A stretch of 64,000 nucleotides of DNA from Ceriagrion tenellum. Lineage: Eukaryota > Arthropoda > Insecta > Odonata > Coenagrionidae. The first letter of the stretch is position 1. The number at the start of each line of letters is the position of its first letter. The notes beneath the pieces are model-generated. The model did not search any database, was not told where the DNA came from, and worked only from the letters and a program-made list of their open reading frames with translations. The stretch spans positions 8,542,749-8,606,748 of the forward strand of contig OY720638.1 of NCBI GenBank assembly GCA_963169105.1, given 5' to 3'. Shown here in pieces: positions 11,024 through 22,631 of this stretch. The translations under genes and the position numbers were made by a program.

Positions 11024-11235
11024 TATTGTTCATTAAGTTCTCACGGAATACATCCATCACGGTAAATGGTCGTTGCCGGAAGACGATGCCGCCTTTTGAT
11101 GCATGTGGGTGCGGAATAGAAAATTTGTCAAGACTGGTAACTCTAAATAAATCTCAGGTTTTGAAGAAATTCCTGCTCGTGTATATGGAGAAGTAACTTT
11201 AAGGTTAGCTCCCTAATTTCAGAAAATGTTTAGTT

Positions 11236-12010
11236 CATCTACATCTACGAAATACCGTGCACACTAGGGTGTGTGGCACGGGGTGATTCCAAACCAGGCA
11301 TGCAGCACTCATCCCAGTCCAACCAGAACCGCGCGCGTTCCCCGGAAAGCCAGACACAGGCCAAAGCAGTCAGGACAACGGTACGCAGTCAGACTACAAA
11401 CTAGGAGAGTGATACGAAGAAGAACATGCTACCATGCAGCATACTACTCAAGATATAACTACTGGTTAGTATTATTAATGTGAAAAATAAATAGCACTAC
11501 AAGGTACTAAGACATGCATGAGTATATCATGCCGGAAATTGCATGAGAGGTTAGTATCTACAATTCATGTTAAGATATTTAGTACTACTGAAAAAACCTA
11601 TTTAACCTAGTCAGTGTCCTAGAACTGATCTATCACAACTATTGTGGTCCCTTATTGTACGTGGAAAAAATGACATTTCAAATCTATCGGTTCTGCTGTC
11701 TATTTCCTTAATCTTATTCCTGTGATAGTTTCTACCATAGAAGTTTGGCTCTAGCAAAATATTTTGAACGTCTGGCAAAAAATAGTCTACATAAAACTTT
11801 CGAAAAAGATTTAACCTATATTTCTCCCTTCGATTGGATAGAGGTTCCCACCCTAATTCCCTCAATAATTTTGTAACACTACTATGTTTATCATAACAAT
11901 TTTTAACAAATCTAGCTGCCCTCCGCTGTATGTGATCTCTATCTGAAACTAGTCCTACTTCGTAAGGGTCCCATATACCTACTAGGGGCGTACTCCAAGT
12001 GGGGTCTCAC
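11236..12010 (-). mobile_element. CR1-like LINE 3'-end fragment
   Basis: Begins on the plus strand with catctacatctacg, the reverse complement of the LINE microsatellite tail. Minus-strand coding at 11865-11611 gives RELGWEPLSNRREKYRLNL and SFFPRTIRDHNSCDRSV, matching the ORF2 C-terminus of the full-length copy (25240-25450). The 5' truncation is near 12010. The 3' UTR differs from that of the 3707 copy and resembles the fragment at 9725. Confidence 0.85.
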
Positions 12011-12370
12011 GAGAGAAATATAACATCGCTAGCTAATCCATGAGGGATCACGTAGCTAAAATTTAAACGACTTTTCCCAGCAGATTTTTGCTAATGCATA
12101 AATGTTCGCCGTTACATTGACCTGAATGGAGTATAATTCATCACCGACTGCCAAACACGCAAGGAGTAGCTGGCAGGATATTGTGTAGATGCAGTCGTAC
12201 TTGACCGAGGTATTACATTGGTGTTACTCAGAGATTCCGTTGTATGTAATTATCCTGGTTTCCACCTTCGTCTACGGGCATGTAGGCTTTATGCAAAGTT
12301 TTATTATTGGAAAGAGAATACTTTGGGAAATAGCAGGCCTGTATAGCTTGCTATAGGCGAAAAAAAACGC
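12010..12370. other. No recognised gene
   Basis: No coding or repeat signal recognised. Confidence 0.4.
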
Positions 12371-12374
12371 GTAC

Positions 12375-12830
12375 GATGTCTCATATCTGTCGCTCAGTGT
12401 CGATAAAAAACAAGGAAGATAAATATTATAGGCAAGAAAATTGAAAATATTTCTTGCGCAGCTTCGATGAAAAACAGGGAGGGTAGCTTTAGAAGTCACA
12501 GCCGCTTGTTCTTGATATACGCGCAAGTGACACGTGAAATGTCATATATCTGTCGCTGAATGCCGGTAACAAAAGAGGAGGAGAAATTTTATTTGTTCTA
12601 TGCACGTAAAATTGTAAATGTTTTTTGCACGACAACTATGAAAAACATGGAAGATAACTGGTAGAAGTTATAGTCGTTTGTTCTTTCTCTAAGAAATGCA
12701 GGAATACGCGTTAAGTTGCGTGATTACGTACACTTATGTGGCTTGGTTTTTAGAGCACGTAAAATGGTTAATAACTATCGTATAACAGCGATTAAAAACC
12801 ATTTAGTCAGTGTAACTATTACAATATAAA
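12375..12830. repeat. Diverged tandem repeat, about 164-base period
   Basis: Copy 1 (about 12375-12513) and copy 2 (about 12539-12694) share atatctgtcgct, atgaaaaaca, and gtcgtttgttctt-like boxes in the same order. A third, more decayed copy follows (gcacgtaaaatggtt near 12755). No coding capacity is seen, so this is a minisatellite-like block of unknown origin. Confidence 0.65.
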
Positions 12831-14165
12831 CATGAACATAATTTTTGGATTCATTGTTAACTTTTAGAAGTTATAAACTATAGTTTGGTCAGTTGGTGCC
12901 ATTACCCTCCCGCGGAGAGGGGTCGACGCCGAGGCTCGGATTCCGAGTACGGGTCCAGCTCAATGAGGGTCGACCCTTCCACGGGGCTTCGAGAGCAGGT
13001 AACATTTTCTGCAGCCCCAGCGAACGGATTTAAGCCCAATGCATTATCACATGACATTTGGAAAATATCTGCGTACTTAGCAATATCTCTCCATGAAAAA
13101 TGATATCTTATTTTAGTGGTTCCAAGTGTGAAATACGTTCGTCACTTGCTGAAAACTACAAAACCTTGATTTAAATTACAATTTCCAACCCCAGTCGTCT
13201 GGTAAATAGGGTCAGCAAACCGTGGTTAGAATTTCAACCACAGTTGGCGCTAACTGGCGTTTCCATCACCAAATTCAACCCGCGACAGCCCTAACTAGCG
13301 TAATGGAAGGAAGGCATTAAAGCCCCCATGAGATTCACAGAAGATGAGGGCGCCTGGATCGCATAAATGGTTAAAGCACTCGGCGCGAAATTCTGGGAAT
13401 TTTGTTATAATCGCTGTCCAGGCGGATTATTTTCCACTGTGAATTTAACGTAATTTTCTTCGACGATATATTTTCGAGGCTTATGAATCTTATATCTTAT
13501 GACAGCTTATATCTTATCTCGGGGTTCATATCTTATGAACAACACTATTCGGGTATCTCTCTCCATAAGCAAAATAATCCCAATCATAAACAGAAGAAGG
13601 GGAAACGATTTATAGAATTAATAGTATGTCATCCATGAAGTAATGGAAAAAACATATTTAAATTCGGATACCGCATGCCATTTATATTCCTTAACATAAA
13701 ACTCAATTATATTCCATTATTAATATCCTGAACTAGCATACTTAGAATTTTTTAACAAAAAATACCACCGATCGACGACGAGAAAATCTGAACCAAAAAT
13801 CTGAGATGGAATAGCTATTATGTATAACCACCTGCGAAAAAGGAAACCACCAACCACGCGTTCAGTGAATTCACCAGCGGCCAGGGGGGTCGTTGTGTAT
13901 TTTGTCAGTTCCTACCGATCGGTAGCCTACCGACAGCATGGATTCTGTACCGACAGGATCCCTGCACCGACAGAACCTTCTCGGGAGATTCTGCATGCAA
14001 GTAGGACGCCGCTCCAATCGGTTTGGTAACTCCAAATTCGAATATTACAATAATATTTCAAAATATAACACACATACAATTTGACCGAGATTGATATCTT
14101 TCCAAAATTTTCGTGGGCTACAGAACTGAAGAGTCGAGCAGGAAGAGATGTTGACGCTTTTGAGT
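12830..14165. other. No recognised gene; short accgacag repeats
   Basis: Only small open frames. At 13925-13980 the motif accgacag occurs three times about 25 bases apart with ggat/gatcc spacing. A weak A-box-like stretch near 13350 was not accepted as a tRNA. Confidence 0.4.
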
Positions 14166-14169
14166 CTAT

Positions 14170-14290
14170 CATCTACATCTTCGTAATACCCTGTGAGCCA
14201 CCGCGAGGGTGTGTGGCAGGGGGTGAAGATCACCAAACATGCACTATTGCCATTCAAGTAGGATAAATAGTCCATCAGTGAACTCAAAAA
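14170..14290 (-). mobile_element. LINE 3' tail only
   Basis: Reads catctacatcttcgtaata then gagggtgtgtggcagggggt and ccaaacatgcac. This is almost identical to 3707-3800, so it is a very short 5'-truncated copy of the same LINE subfamily. Confidence 0.85.
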
Positions 14291-14920
14291 TGTGAAGGAG
14301 AAAAGTATTTTTCTAAGCTCAACATTAAGCAGTATTTTACGAAAAACGCGGTTGTCAAAGCATCAATAGTCGAAAGATTCAACCATATCTTTTAATGATA
14401 ATATATTTTATATTATTCAAATTCAACTTAAATCAAAAATGTAAAAACACATTAGATACAGACACTTTCGAGCACAAACACTAGTCACTCTACCTAAGAA
14501 TATGTAAGCGTCTTTCCAAATTTGTGAGAGGCATACAATAACACTGTTCACACGACGACAGGATTCGCTCCATCACAAGTCAAGGTCTCCAATGCTTTCC
14601 TTGTTGCCACAAATATGCATGAGTAATTTAGAAAGGTTAAATAAAAACTCAAGCAGATTGACGATGTGAAAATCAGTAAATGGAGAACGCCATTTGCAAA
14701 GGGATACACTGCTAACTTGACAAGGGAAGCATTCTAAGTAAAATCACTCGTTCCTAGAAATACAGTACCTTCTTACAAGTTAGACGGTTTAAATGGGGAA
14801 GAAAGGGGTGGTACTTTTTATGAACCAGGAACGAAGAAAACGTTTTACAGAAACCAGAAACACGTTTTAAAATAAATAAAATTGCGGGGTGAAGAGGAAA
14901 TGGCCGTAGTATGAGTATTC

Positions 14921-15806
14921 CCACGCAGCACATCAACGTTCGCAGGAAGTTCGCTGGCCGTCCGTAACACTTTCGTTGCAATGCAATAGCTTTCGAGAAC
15001 GTTACGTTTCGATACAAGCACTGGAATACCGGCATCATCTACCGCAACAAAATAGACTGCTGTTGAGGGGTAACATGGGTAGTTTCTGAAACCTAACGAA
15101 GTTGTGTTTATAATCTCTGATGTGCATATATTCTTTGATGTGTTTCTTAGCGAGCAACGGCAGTGATCGCACAGAATGGAGAATATTTTAACTCTGCCGT
15201 TAACACATAGAAATAACTCGTCGCAAGAACTTATCATTGGTGAACCAGTGTGTTACAGGCGTGCAAGTTTGGTAGCAGTAGCAGTGATCGTGCGGAATCG
15301 AGAATTTTTCTCTCTCCCACGAACACATGGAGGTGAGTCGATATCGTTCTTGCCTTGTGTATACGTAAGGGAGCTGTGAGTCGTGAAAATTCATTCGAAA
15401 ACCAGTGAGTTTTCTCCTTTTTTGAGCTTAAATGTTTGTGCTGGTCACACTAGTAATGTCTTACGTATACTATTGGGCTATGATTTTTCATCGTTCCGTT
15501 AAATTGTCATTCCATTGTTTTACAGTTATTTTTATTAAAATATCTCTTTTGGAAAAAAATTGGTCAGATAATTTCCTTGACTTGAGTCATAATCTACGTA
15601 TGTACCTCCCCAGACACTAATCTTGGTAATCTGCAGAGTAGTATTTGTTCCGTTCGCGCCGCGAAACGCCCGAACGTCTCTGAAATATTCTGGCCGGAAG
15701 ACATTGCAACCGTAAGGGAACGTTCGTGGGGTTAGTTCCTGTAACATTCCCGGGGCTCTGAACGAACGTTCTCGTTACGTTCCGCGAATGTTTGTGTGCT
15801 GCGTGA
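14921..15806. mobile_element. Candidate non-autonomous element with inverted ends
   Basis: The left end ccacgcagcacatcaacgtt (14921-14940) is matched in inverse orientation by gtgtgctgcgtga (15794-15806) and adjacent bases, about 25 bases per arm with a few mismatches. Inside, cagtgatcgcacagaat (about 15161) and cagtgatcgtgcggaat (about 15280) form a direct repeat with a period near 119. No transposase is present and target-site duplications are not clear. Confidence 0.4.
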
Positions 15807-15809
15807 GTC

Positions 15810-16740
15810 TAGTCAACTGGAAAGGATTCACTCCAGAGTTTAACTCTAGAACCAAAGCTAAATCAGCGAAGAAGTTGAAATGACTGATTTCTACGTTACA
15901 CTACCCAGTGATTCTTCACGGGCTTACAACACCATTGCACATCACTGAACAAAACTCAACACTAGACTAGATTTTAGCTATGAGTGGAAGGTTGGTTTGG
16001 CTAAAATATTACATCCCATAAAAGAACGAGGTAAGATAAGAGAACGAGGAAAGTTATGGGGAGTAGTTCTAATGAGAGCATTTTCGTATACTGCGGTATT
16101 ATAAAACCACAATTTGTTTGGGGTTCCTCCAGTCAATGCGTGGGAATAGTTAACAGAGACAAAAATCACCACATTTTTCAATCCAATTTATTACTATCCT
16201 ATTGTTAGACAGCAAATAGTGAATGTTGAAGTTTAATTAGCTGGTAAAGGTGGCAAACCATTACCTTTTAATGACAGAGTGACATTCTCTATCCTCACAG
16301 TTCATATTATAAAATATTTACTTGACAAAGAAATATTGCATTTCAAACCAAGAAGTCGAGGTGTGAGGATCAATATTTCGCATATACTGGGTTAGGGAAT
16401 TTCCTGGTGGGTTTGTGGAGGTATGCTAGGCCACTTTTACATGGTGGACTTAAAACTGCTGGATGAGAAGTGATGAAGATAGACGCAGAAGCAATGTCAA
16501 ATATAGGAAATAACCCAACTAGAGAGACTGTAAGTGAACGTTTACACGAGATTAGGGGTAATCTTAAGAGGAAAGCGGAAGAGACGTTGCACAGTACGAC
16601 GGGACGAGCAAAGAAAGCAAAACTTTATTCGAAAAAAAAGGTAAAAAGTAAGTAACAACACTCATGTCCTAATAAGTGTAACACATTGGCCACTACTCCG
16701 AGTTGAGCACTATCCTCCGTTGTAAAGTCGTGAAAATGAA
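15810..16740. other. Unassigned sequence left of gypsy pol
   Basis: A basic 61-codon open frame at 16470-16655 (RETVSERLHEIRGNLKRKA and a lysine-rich end) has no recognised domain. No LTR could be identified by eye. It may belong to the gypsy element (gag/pol junction), but this is unproven. Confidence 0.3.
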
Positions 16741-16760
16741 TTCCAACTAGGAAGTGCTAA

Positions 16761-16860
16761 TGACTCACACAGGTTTTATGTTGTAAATAGTGATGTACAA
16801 AAATCGTGTGACGGGTTAATAGGTGTTGATTTATTGGAAAAATTAAAGGGTAGACTAGAT
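16761..16860 (+). pseudogene. Gypsy protease C-terminal remnant
   Basis: The peptide FYVVNSDVQ, then DGLIGVDLLEKLKG, matches the family pattern in which an aspartic protease ends with D-G-(I/L)-(L/I)-G-x-D-(F/L)-L. A stop follows after LDLF. The catalytic DTG/DSG motif is not visible upstream. Confidence 0.6.
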
Positions 16861-17282
16861 TTATTTTAAAGTGTTATGCTAATTAAGGAGGAGACCATTT
16901 ATCTCAGAGAGGTTGAAACTAGTCCTCCGCGGGTAAATAAGATAAATAGGAAGAAAAGAAAGTGTGTGCGGGATCTAGTGGGTTATTCTAAGGTGACAAA
17001 AGCCTCTGAAGCTAAATCTTGGTTTTTCCATATATGTATGTATGGTTGGGTGAATTGTTTTTGCATCTTTTCCGCGGGTTCAACTTTCCAACTAAGAGTG
17101 TTTCTTTTCTATTTCTCTTCTTTGCCTCGTCTTTCCTCTTCTTAAGTGCCAATCGTGTGCGAACAGTGCGTTGTTTTTTTCTGACTTAATTGAGGCTATT
17201 TTTTAAGACTTTTAAAAACATTTTTTGTGCTAAGAGGGAGGAGGTAGTTTCCTGCGAGGTTCGTCTTTAGGGTAAGACCGCA

Positions 17283-18290
17283 TTGCCTCCACGCACGGAG
17301 ATTTCGGTGCAGGGCTTTTGCAATTCTAAGGCGGGGAACGAGTACTTGATGGAGCCGAACGAGATACTGGTTAATAGGATAATGTCGGGACGTAGTTTAA
17401 TTAAGGGAAATAAGGGTGGAATAATTCCCGTTAAACTCGTCAGCCTATCCGAGCAGGAGTTAATCTTCCCCGATAAAACAATCGTAGGCATTCTATCAAA
17501 TAATTTGTCGGTTCCCAAGGGTTTTGGATTAAATTATTTAGAAAATGTGATTATTCCCCATGAGGATTTCGATGAAATGTTAAAGGAAGTTCCCCCTGAT
17601 GCTAAAGGCCCTCTTGCAAGTTTGTTAATAAACTACGCGGAAATTTTTCATAAAGAAGGGGAACCCCTAGGGCAAACCGATCTTGTTACTCATAAAATCC
17701 GAACTAATTGCGCAACTCCAATTGCCAAACCTCCCTACAGAGTACCGCAAACACAACGTAGTGTTATAAGGGAACACGCAAGGGATACGCTCGATCAAGG
17801 CATTATATATGAATCCACTTCACCGCGGTCATCCCCGGTTGTATTAGTGGCTAAGAAAGGCAATGATGGAGAAAGTAGACTTCGGTTTTGTACAGACTTT
17901 CGGGCTTTAAATAAAGTAACGGTCAGGGATTATTATCCTCTTCACAATATCCAAGAAACTTGAGAGGAATTAGGGGGGGGGGGCAAATAGTTTTCAACAT
18001 TGGATATGGCGCAAGGGTTTTGGCAAATATCAATGGACCGCAAGAGAAGGGAATTTCCTGGGTTTTCAACACCAGTTGGGCATTATGGGTATTTAAGACT
18101 GCCAATGGGATTAGTCAATAGTCCGAGTACGTTTCAAAGGCTCATGGACGCGGTACTTTCGGGGCTAAAAGGTGCCAAGTATATTTGGATGTGTAAGAGT
18201 AAAGAGTGCCAAGTATATTTGGATTGTATCTGTGTCCTCGGTCGCGACTTGCACGACCACATGAAAAATTTAGATGAAGTTTTTAAATAG
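17283..18290 (+). pseudogene. Gypsy reverse transcriptase (inactivated)
   Basis: The N-terminal part (17283-17963) has SSPVVLVAKK and FCTDFRALNKVT, the first catalytic aspartate region. After a frame break in a G homopolymer (17976-17985), MDMAQGFWQISMD and PMGLVNSPSTFQRLMD follow. At the active site the expected Y-L-D-D is YLDC, and the sequence gtgccaagtatatttggat is duplicated with a 35-base period just before it (about 18173-18227). The copy is therefore catalytically dead as well as frameshifted. Confidence 0.85.
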
Positions 18291-18436
18291 TTACAATGTG
18301 CTGGATAAAAACTAAAGCCACGGAAATGTCATTTTTTCCGAACTGAAATTGAGTATCTGGGACATATCATTTCGGCCCGCGGTATTATGCCGGACCCGAA
18401 GAAGGTCGAGGCCATTCAAAATTTTCCTCTTCCTAA

Positions 18437-18571
18437 AGATTTCCTCCAAATACACTCCCATAGGACATGTCACCATTTCACCTCCAAAACTTTTACATCT
18501 TTACACGGCTGGTGACCTACCACCCCCTGCCACACGCCCAAGCGGCGGCTCGCGGGGTAGTATGTAGATAA
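18437..18571 (+). mobile_element. LINE 3' tail inside gypsy reverse transcriptase
   Basis: A 135-base plus-strand fragment with ggtgacctaccaccccctgc, cacacgcccaagcgg and ending in gtatgtagata. It matches the reverse complement of 46012-46120, so it belongs to that LINE subfamily. Gypsy coding resumes right after it. The insertion lies in the reverse-transcriptase thumb region. Confidence 0.8.
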
Positions 18572-18779
18572 TCTAAAAACCCTCCGCGGTTATTTGGGCC
18601 TTGTAGGATATTACCCGCGGTTTATTCCGAATTTCTCTAGGATAGCTAAGCCGTTGATCGAGATGATGCATAAGGATACCGTTATCACATGGGGCGAGGA
18701 ACAGAAAAAAATTACCAAATTAAGAGATGCTCTGTGTGACGAACCCGTGCTTAGATAACCTGACTATAACAAACCTTTT

Positions 18780-19030
18780 CTGGTGTACACGGACACTTCA
18801 AGCGAATGTTTAGGCGCCATACTGTCTCAAAACGGTGACGACGGAGAACATGTGGTGGCTTATGCCAGTCGGCAACTAAACGAGGCCGAAGGTAATTATA
18901 GTGCCACCGAGAGGGAATGTTTGGGTATCGTATGGGCTGTAAAATATTTTAGATGCTATCTGTACGGAAGGAAATAAACTGTCGTTACTGATCACCGCCC
19001 ACTTAAGTGGTTGTTTTTCTGTAAAGGAAC
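18780..19030 (+). pseudogene. Gypsy RNase H remnant
   Basis: Encodes VYTDTSSECLGAILSQ (first catalytic Asp), VAYASRQLNEAEGNYSATER (catalytic Glu region) and, past an in-frame stop at 18975, VTDHRPLKWLF (third Asp). The domain is otherwise complete. Confidence 0.85.
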
Positions 19031-19194
19031 CTTATTCTCGCTTGACTCGTTGGTCTCTGTTATTAAGTGAATATGACTTTGATGTCACTCACAGACCTGG
19101 TAAAATCCACGATAATGTCGACACTCTTTCTCGTGCCGTCATTCCGATCATAAACAGTGTGTATGAACCTGTGTGGGATAGAGAACTCATTTAA

Positions 19195-20125
19195 GTGGAA
19201 CATCCAGGGGATGACGACTGCCAGCGAGCCAAGAACGATAAGGACGTGTGGTCAGAGGACGATAATGTTTTGTATAAAGGAAAGTCACAAATCATAGCTC
19301 CGAAAGCAAGGCGTACTAGGATAATGCGTGCATTTCATGACGCTTCGTGGGCTGAACATTATGGCATTCAAGGGGCATAGCAATCAATTAAGCGGCGGTT
19401 CTGGTGGCCCCGTATGGGGAAAGACATTAAGGGTTATTGCAGTCAATGTAAAACGTGCCAAAGAGAAAGAATCCTAAAAATCACCCTCGGGCACCACTCC
19501 AGAAGTTTCAGGAGGTGAACGCTCCGCTCCAGCGGACTTATATGGACATCGTGGGGCCGTTACCGATAACGCCCAACGGAAATAAATATATTCTCACTTT
19601 TCAGGACGCTTTCACCAAATATCCTGAAGCCATTGCTTTGCCGGACCAAAAAGCCGAGAGCATTGCGAAGGCTTTCATGCAAAACATCATATTGAGGCAC
19701 GGTGTCCCGCGACAATTGCTCACGGACAAGGGAGCCAATTTTACGTCTTCGATTATGAAAGAAGTGTGTCATCAGCCAGGAGTAAAAAGGTTATAAACCA
19801 CTCCGTATCATCCCCAATGCAATGGCATGGTCGAAAGAAGCCATCAGACGCTAATGTCGATTTCGAGTCATTTTGTGGACCGAACCCATAGGGATTGGGA
19901 TGAATGGCTGCCATATTAGCGTATCGTAGCGCTCCTCATTCGGTGACGGGTGATACGCCTTTTTTCTGAAGTACGGGAGAGACATTGAATCGCCTTTCGA
20001 TGACATTCTGAGCACGCTTAGAGGTAATTACGTCGTAGACTCTAATTACGCCGCCGAATTGCACGCTCGTTTCAACATTGCCCTTGAGGAAGTGACGAAT
20101 AAACTCAAGTGCAGAAAATAGTGCG
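19195..20125 (+). pseudogene. Gypsy integrase zinc finger and core
   Basis: The zinc-binding region shows HDASWAEHYGIQGA and CSQCKTCQR (HHCC type). The core has TYMDIVGPL and LTDKGANF, and, after a stop/shift near 19795, NGMVERSH, giving the D,D,E triad in broken frames. It ends near LEEVTNKLKCRK at 20118. The C-terminal domain is displaced to 25795 by the LINE insertion. Confidence 0.85.
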
Positions 20126-20181
20126 CGGTAATATAATAAACGTTCGAAAGAACCAGTGTTTAAGGTAAATGATTGAAGTGT

Positions 20182-21490
20182 AAAGGGTACGGACGTAAAG
20201 GGTAGTGGGTAAAGGGAAGGGTAGTGGGTAAAGGGTACGGACGTGTTCTCGGAGCGCTCCCTAATCCGGTTCCCGGCTGCCTACCTGCTCGCTGTGCACC
20301 TGCTGCTCAGTGCCTTGAAGCTGCAACCTTAGTGTAGTGATATATATATTAGCCGTAGTGAATTCTATTTCTCCTAGTTATATATTCCAAGTTATTCACG
20401 TATCGTATCGTTTTTCACTTATTCGGTCGTTATATAGTAGGTCTTCTGTTAGTGTTAGTTAAGAGTGAGTTGTGTGTGTGAGTGAATCTCTTCACAGCCG
20501 TGATATCCCGGTTCGTGCGCCGAGTGTGTCTGTCGAGAGTGCTTGCTGGTAGTGATAAGTAGAAGCCAAATTATTATCATATCTTAATTTTGTAGTTTGT
20601 TATCTCTGTTGTTTATCCTCACGTATATTTTCATACTATTGTACGTAAATTGTTATTGCATATCGTTAGTTTATGATTCTGGTGTTCGGGTAGTAAAAGA
20701 ATCTTATTAGAATAGAACTTATTATAACCTAACTCTTACTTAAGTACATATATTTTATTACTGAGTCTATAATTCTTTCTTTTTATCATCGTTATTGAAA
20801 ACTCTTTGTTTATTTTAGTTGTGAAGTTGTTTTAACTTTAGTAGTTTAGAACTTTTGTTTTGAACTTTTAGTTTTACGTCTAGTCTACTGATACTGAATA
20901 GTTAACTACATTTCTTTTCTTGTTGATTGATAGTTTTTTTTTCTAGTCGTTAAATAGTTTACTCTCCATCTCCCTTTTTTATATAGTATATATAACGTTA
21001 TTAAAAAACCTTTACCTAAGACCGTTGGTAAAACCATCGACTGATATTCTAATTTATACATATAGCCAGTTAAAGCCTCTTTAATTACTACTTTTGCACT
21101 TATTTAATATAATATCATTTAGTTAGGTTGAATCCAAAAACACAGGTCTTTCTCGCGTGCTTCGTCAGTGCTTCAACCCCTCATAGCTCACTTGCGTTAC
21201 ATCACCTGTCCTTCCTCCCCTATCTTTAGCGTCCTAAAAGTGAAAGTCAGTTACCTTTTGTGCTAGAGAGTTTGTGTTCTTATTTATCTCGTATTTTAGT
21301 TAGCTCTTTGCCAGGTGTGAGGTCTGTGTTAAAGTTATTTCGTAGAAGTATTGTTGTTACTTTGTCCATTGTGACCGAGTTTAGGATCGCTCAGTTCTTT
21401 TGAGTATAGCCATCTTTTTGTAGTTAAGCTTTTTTCCTTGGGAGTTCATTGCGAGTAGTGCTAGGATCTTCGAATAGGTCACCTGTTGGG
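20182..21490 (+). promoter_or_regulatory. LINE 5' UTR with short tandem repeats
   Basis: The first 70 bases contain repeated gtaaagggtacggacg and gtagtgggtaaaggg units (20175-20245). The rest is T-rich without an open frame. In LINEs this region normally holds the internal RNA polymerase II promoter; no individual site can be assigned by eye. Confidence 0.5.
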
Positions 21491-22489
21491 ATGATCAAAA
21501 ACGCCGGCGAGTGTGCGGCTCTCCGAGCCCGCATCGCCGAGTTGGAGAGAATCCTGCGGGAACTCCAGTCTAAGGTTGAAAGAGTGGTATGCGTCCCGAA
21601 GGTGGATGGAAATTTGGGTCGCTCTTCGAAAGTTCGCCGCGCCCTACGGGCTGCACGAGTTCGCTCGATTGCTAACAGTGGCTGGACGATCGAGAGTTTG
21701 CCTGAAGGTCCGTCTTCCGATGAAGGGGCAGTACAACTCCGTAAACAGGAGGTCTGGAGGGTCGTGTCTCGGAGGAGTGGAGGTAAGGTCACTCTGAAGC
21801 GTGGTTCAGGAGATGCTTTGGCACCTCCCATTCCCGTTTCGAACAGGTACCAGTTGCTTTCGGATGGAAATTCCGAGGTGCCTGACGTGCCTACTCCTAC
21901 TCCGAGACCGGCACCTAGGAAGAGTCGTCAGAGTGGGAAGGGGGGGATTGTAGTGATAGGTAGTAGTAACGTCCGCCGTGTTATGGTCCCTTTGCGGGAA
22001 AGGGCAGGCCATGAGGGTATAAGCCACCGTGTAACGTCATGGTGCATTCCAAGTGGCGGTGTTCCGCAGGTGACGCAGGCGGTTGGTGCGGCGGTCCGGG
22101 GCACGAAGTGCTCAAGTCTGCAGATTGTGGCCCATGTCGGCGTTAACGACGCCATGGACCGTGGATCCGAGGAGATCCTGCGTTCCTTCAGGGAACTGGA
22201 CTCCGAAGTGAAGCGGGTAAGTCGCGACGAAGGGGTTGACATGACGCTTGCAATTTGTACTCTTGTCCCGAGGATCGATCGTGGACCCCTGGTTTGGAGC
22301 CGAGTGGAGGGCATAAACCAGAGGTTGCGTCGCTTCTGCACGGACATTGGAGCCTCCTTCGTCGACCTTCGGCCGGCAATCCGATCGTGTCGGACCCCTC
22401 TGAACCGTTCTGGTGTCCATTACACGGCCGAGGCAGCTAGCTGTGTAGCGAGTAGCATACTCGATCACTGTAGACCTTTTTTAGGATAG
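21491..22489 (+). CDS. LINE ORF1 protein, coiled coil plus SGNH/esterase-like domain
   Basis: The first ATG of the open frame is at 21491 and gives 332 residues. Residues about 5-30 (AALRARIAELERILRELQSK) form a short leucine-rich coiled coil. Residues about 35-145 are basic and proline-rich. From about 150 an SGNH/GDSL-hydrolase-like domain follows: block I VVIGSSNVRR (Ser near 156), block III AHVGVNDA (Asn near 217), and block V NRSGVHYT (His near 309). Esterase-type ORF1 proteins are known in CR1-clade LINEs and probably help RNP formation or membrane/lipid interaction; the exact role is unsettled. The frame is intact. ORF2 follows after about 110-140 bases. Confidence 0.88.
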   Translation: MIKNAGECAALRARIAELERILRELQSKVERVVCVPKVDGNLGRSSKVRRALRAARVRSIANSGWTIESLPEGPSSDEGAVQLRKQEVWRVVSRRSGGKVTLKRGSGDALAPPIPVSNRYQLLSDGNSEVPDVPTPTPRPAPRKSRQSGKGGIVVIGSSNVRRVMVPLRERAGHEGISHRVTSWCIPSGGVPQVTQAVGAAVRGTKCSSLQIVAHVGVNDAMDRGSEEILRSFRELDSEVKRVSRDEGVDMTLAICTLVPRIDRGPLVWSRVEGINQRLRRFCTDIGASFVDLRPAIRSCRTPLNRSGVHYTAEAASCVASSILDHCRPFLG

Positions 22490-22631
22490 AGGGTAGGGCA
22501 GAGAGTAGGTCAGCTAATGGGTCGAATCAGGTACCATCGCGATCAATGTTTAATAGAAAAAATATCCAAGAAAGTGTTAAGTCTAAAGAGAACAGTAAGA
22601 GGCCAGTTTCAAAAATAGCAGTAATGTAACT

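Noticed and set aside
13340..13400. A-box-like tggatcgcataaatggttaaagc, possible tRNA
   Set aside because: There is no convincing B box or cloverleaf, so at best it is a decayed SINE head.
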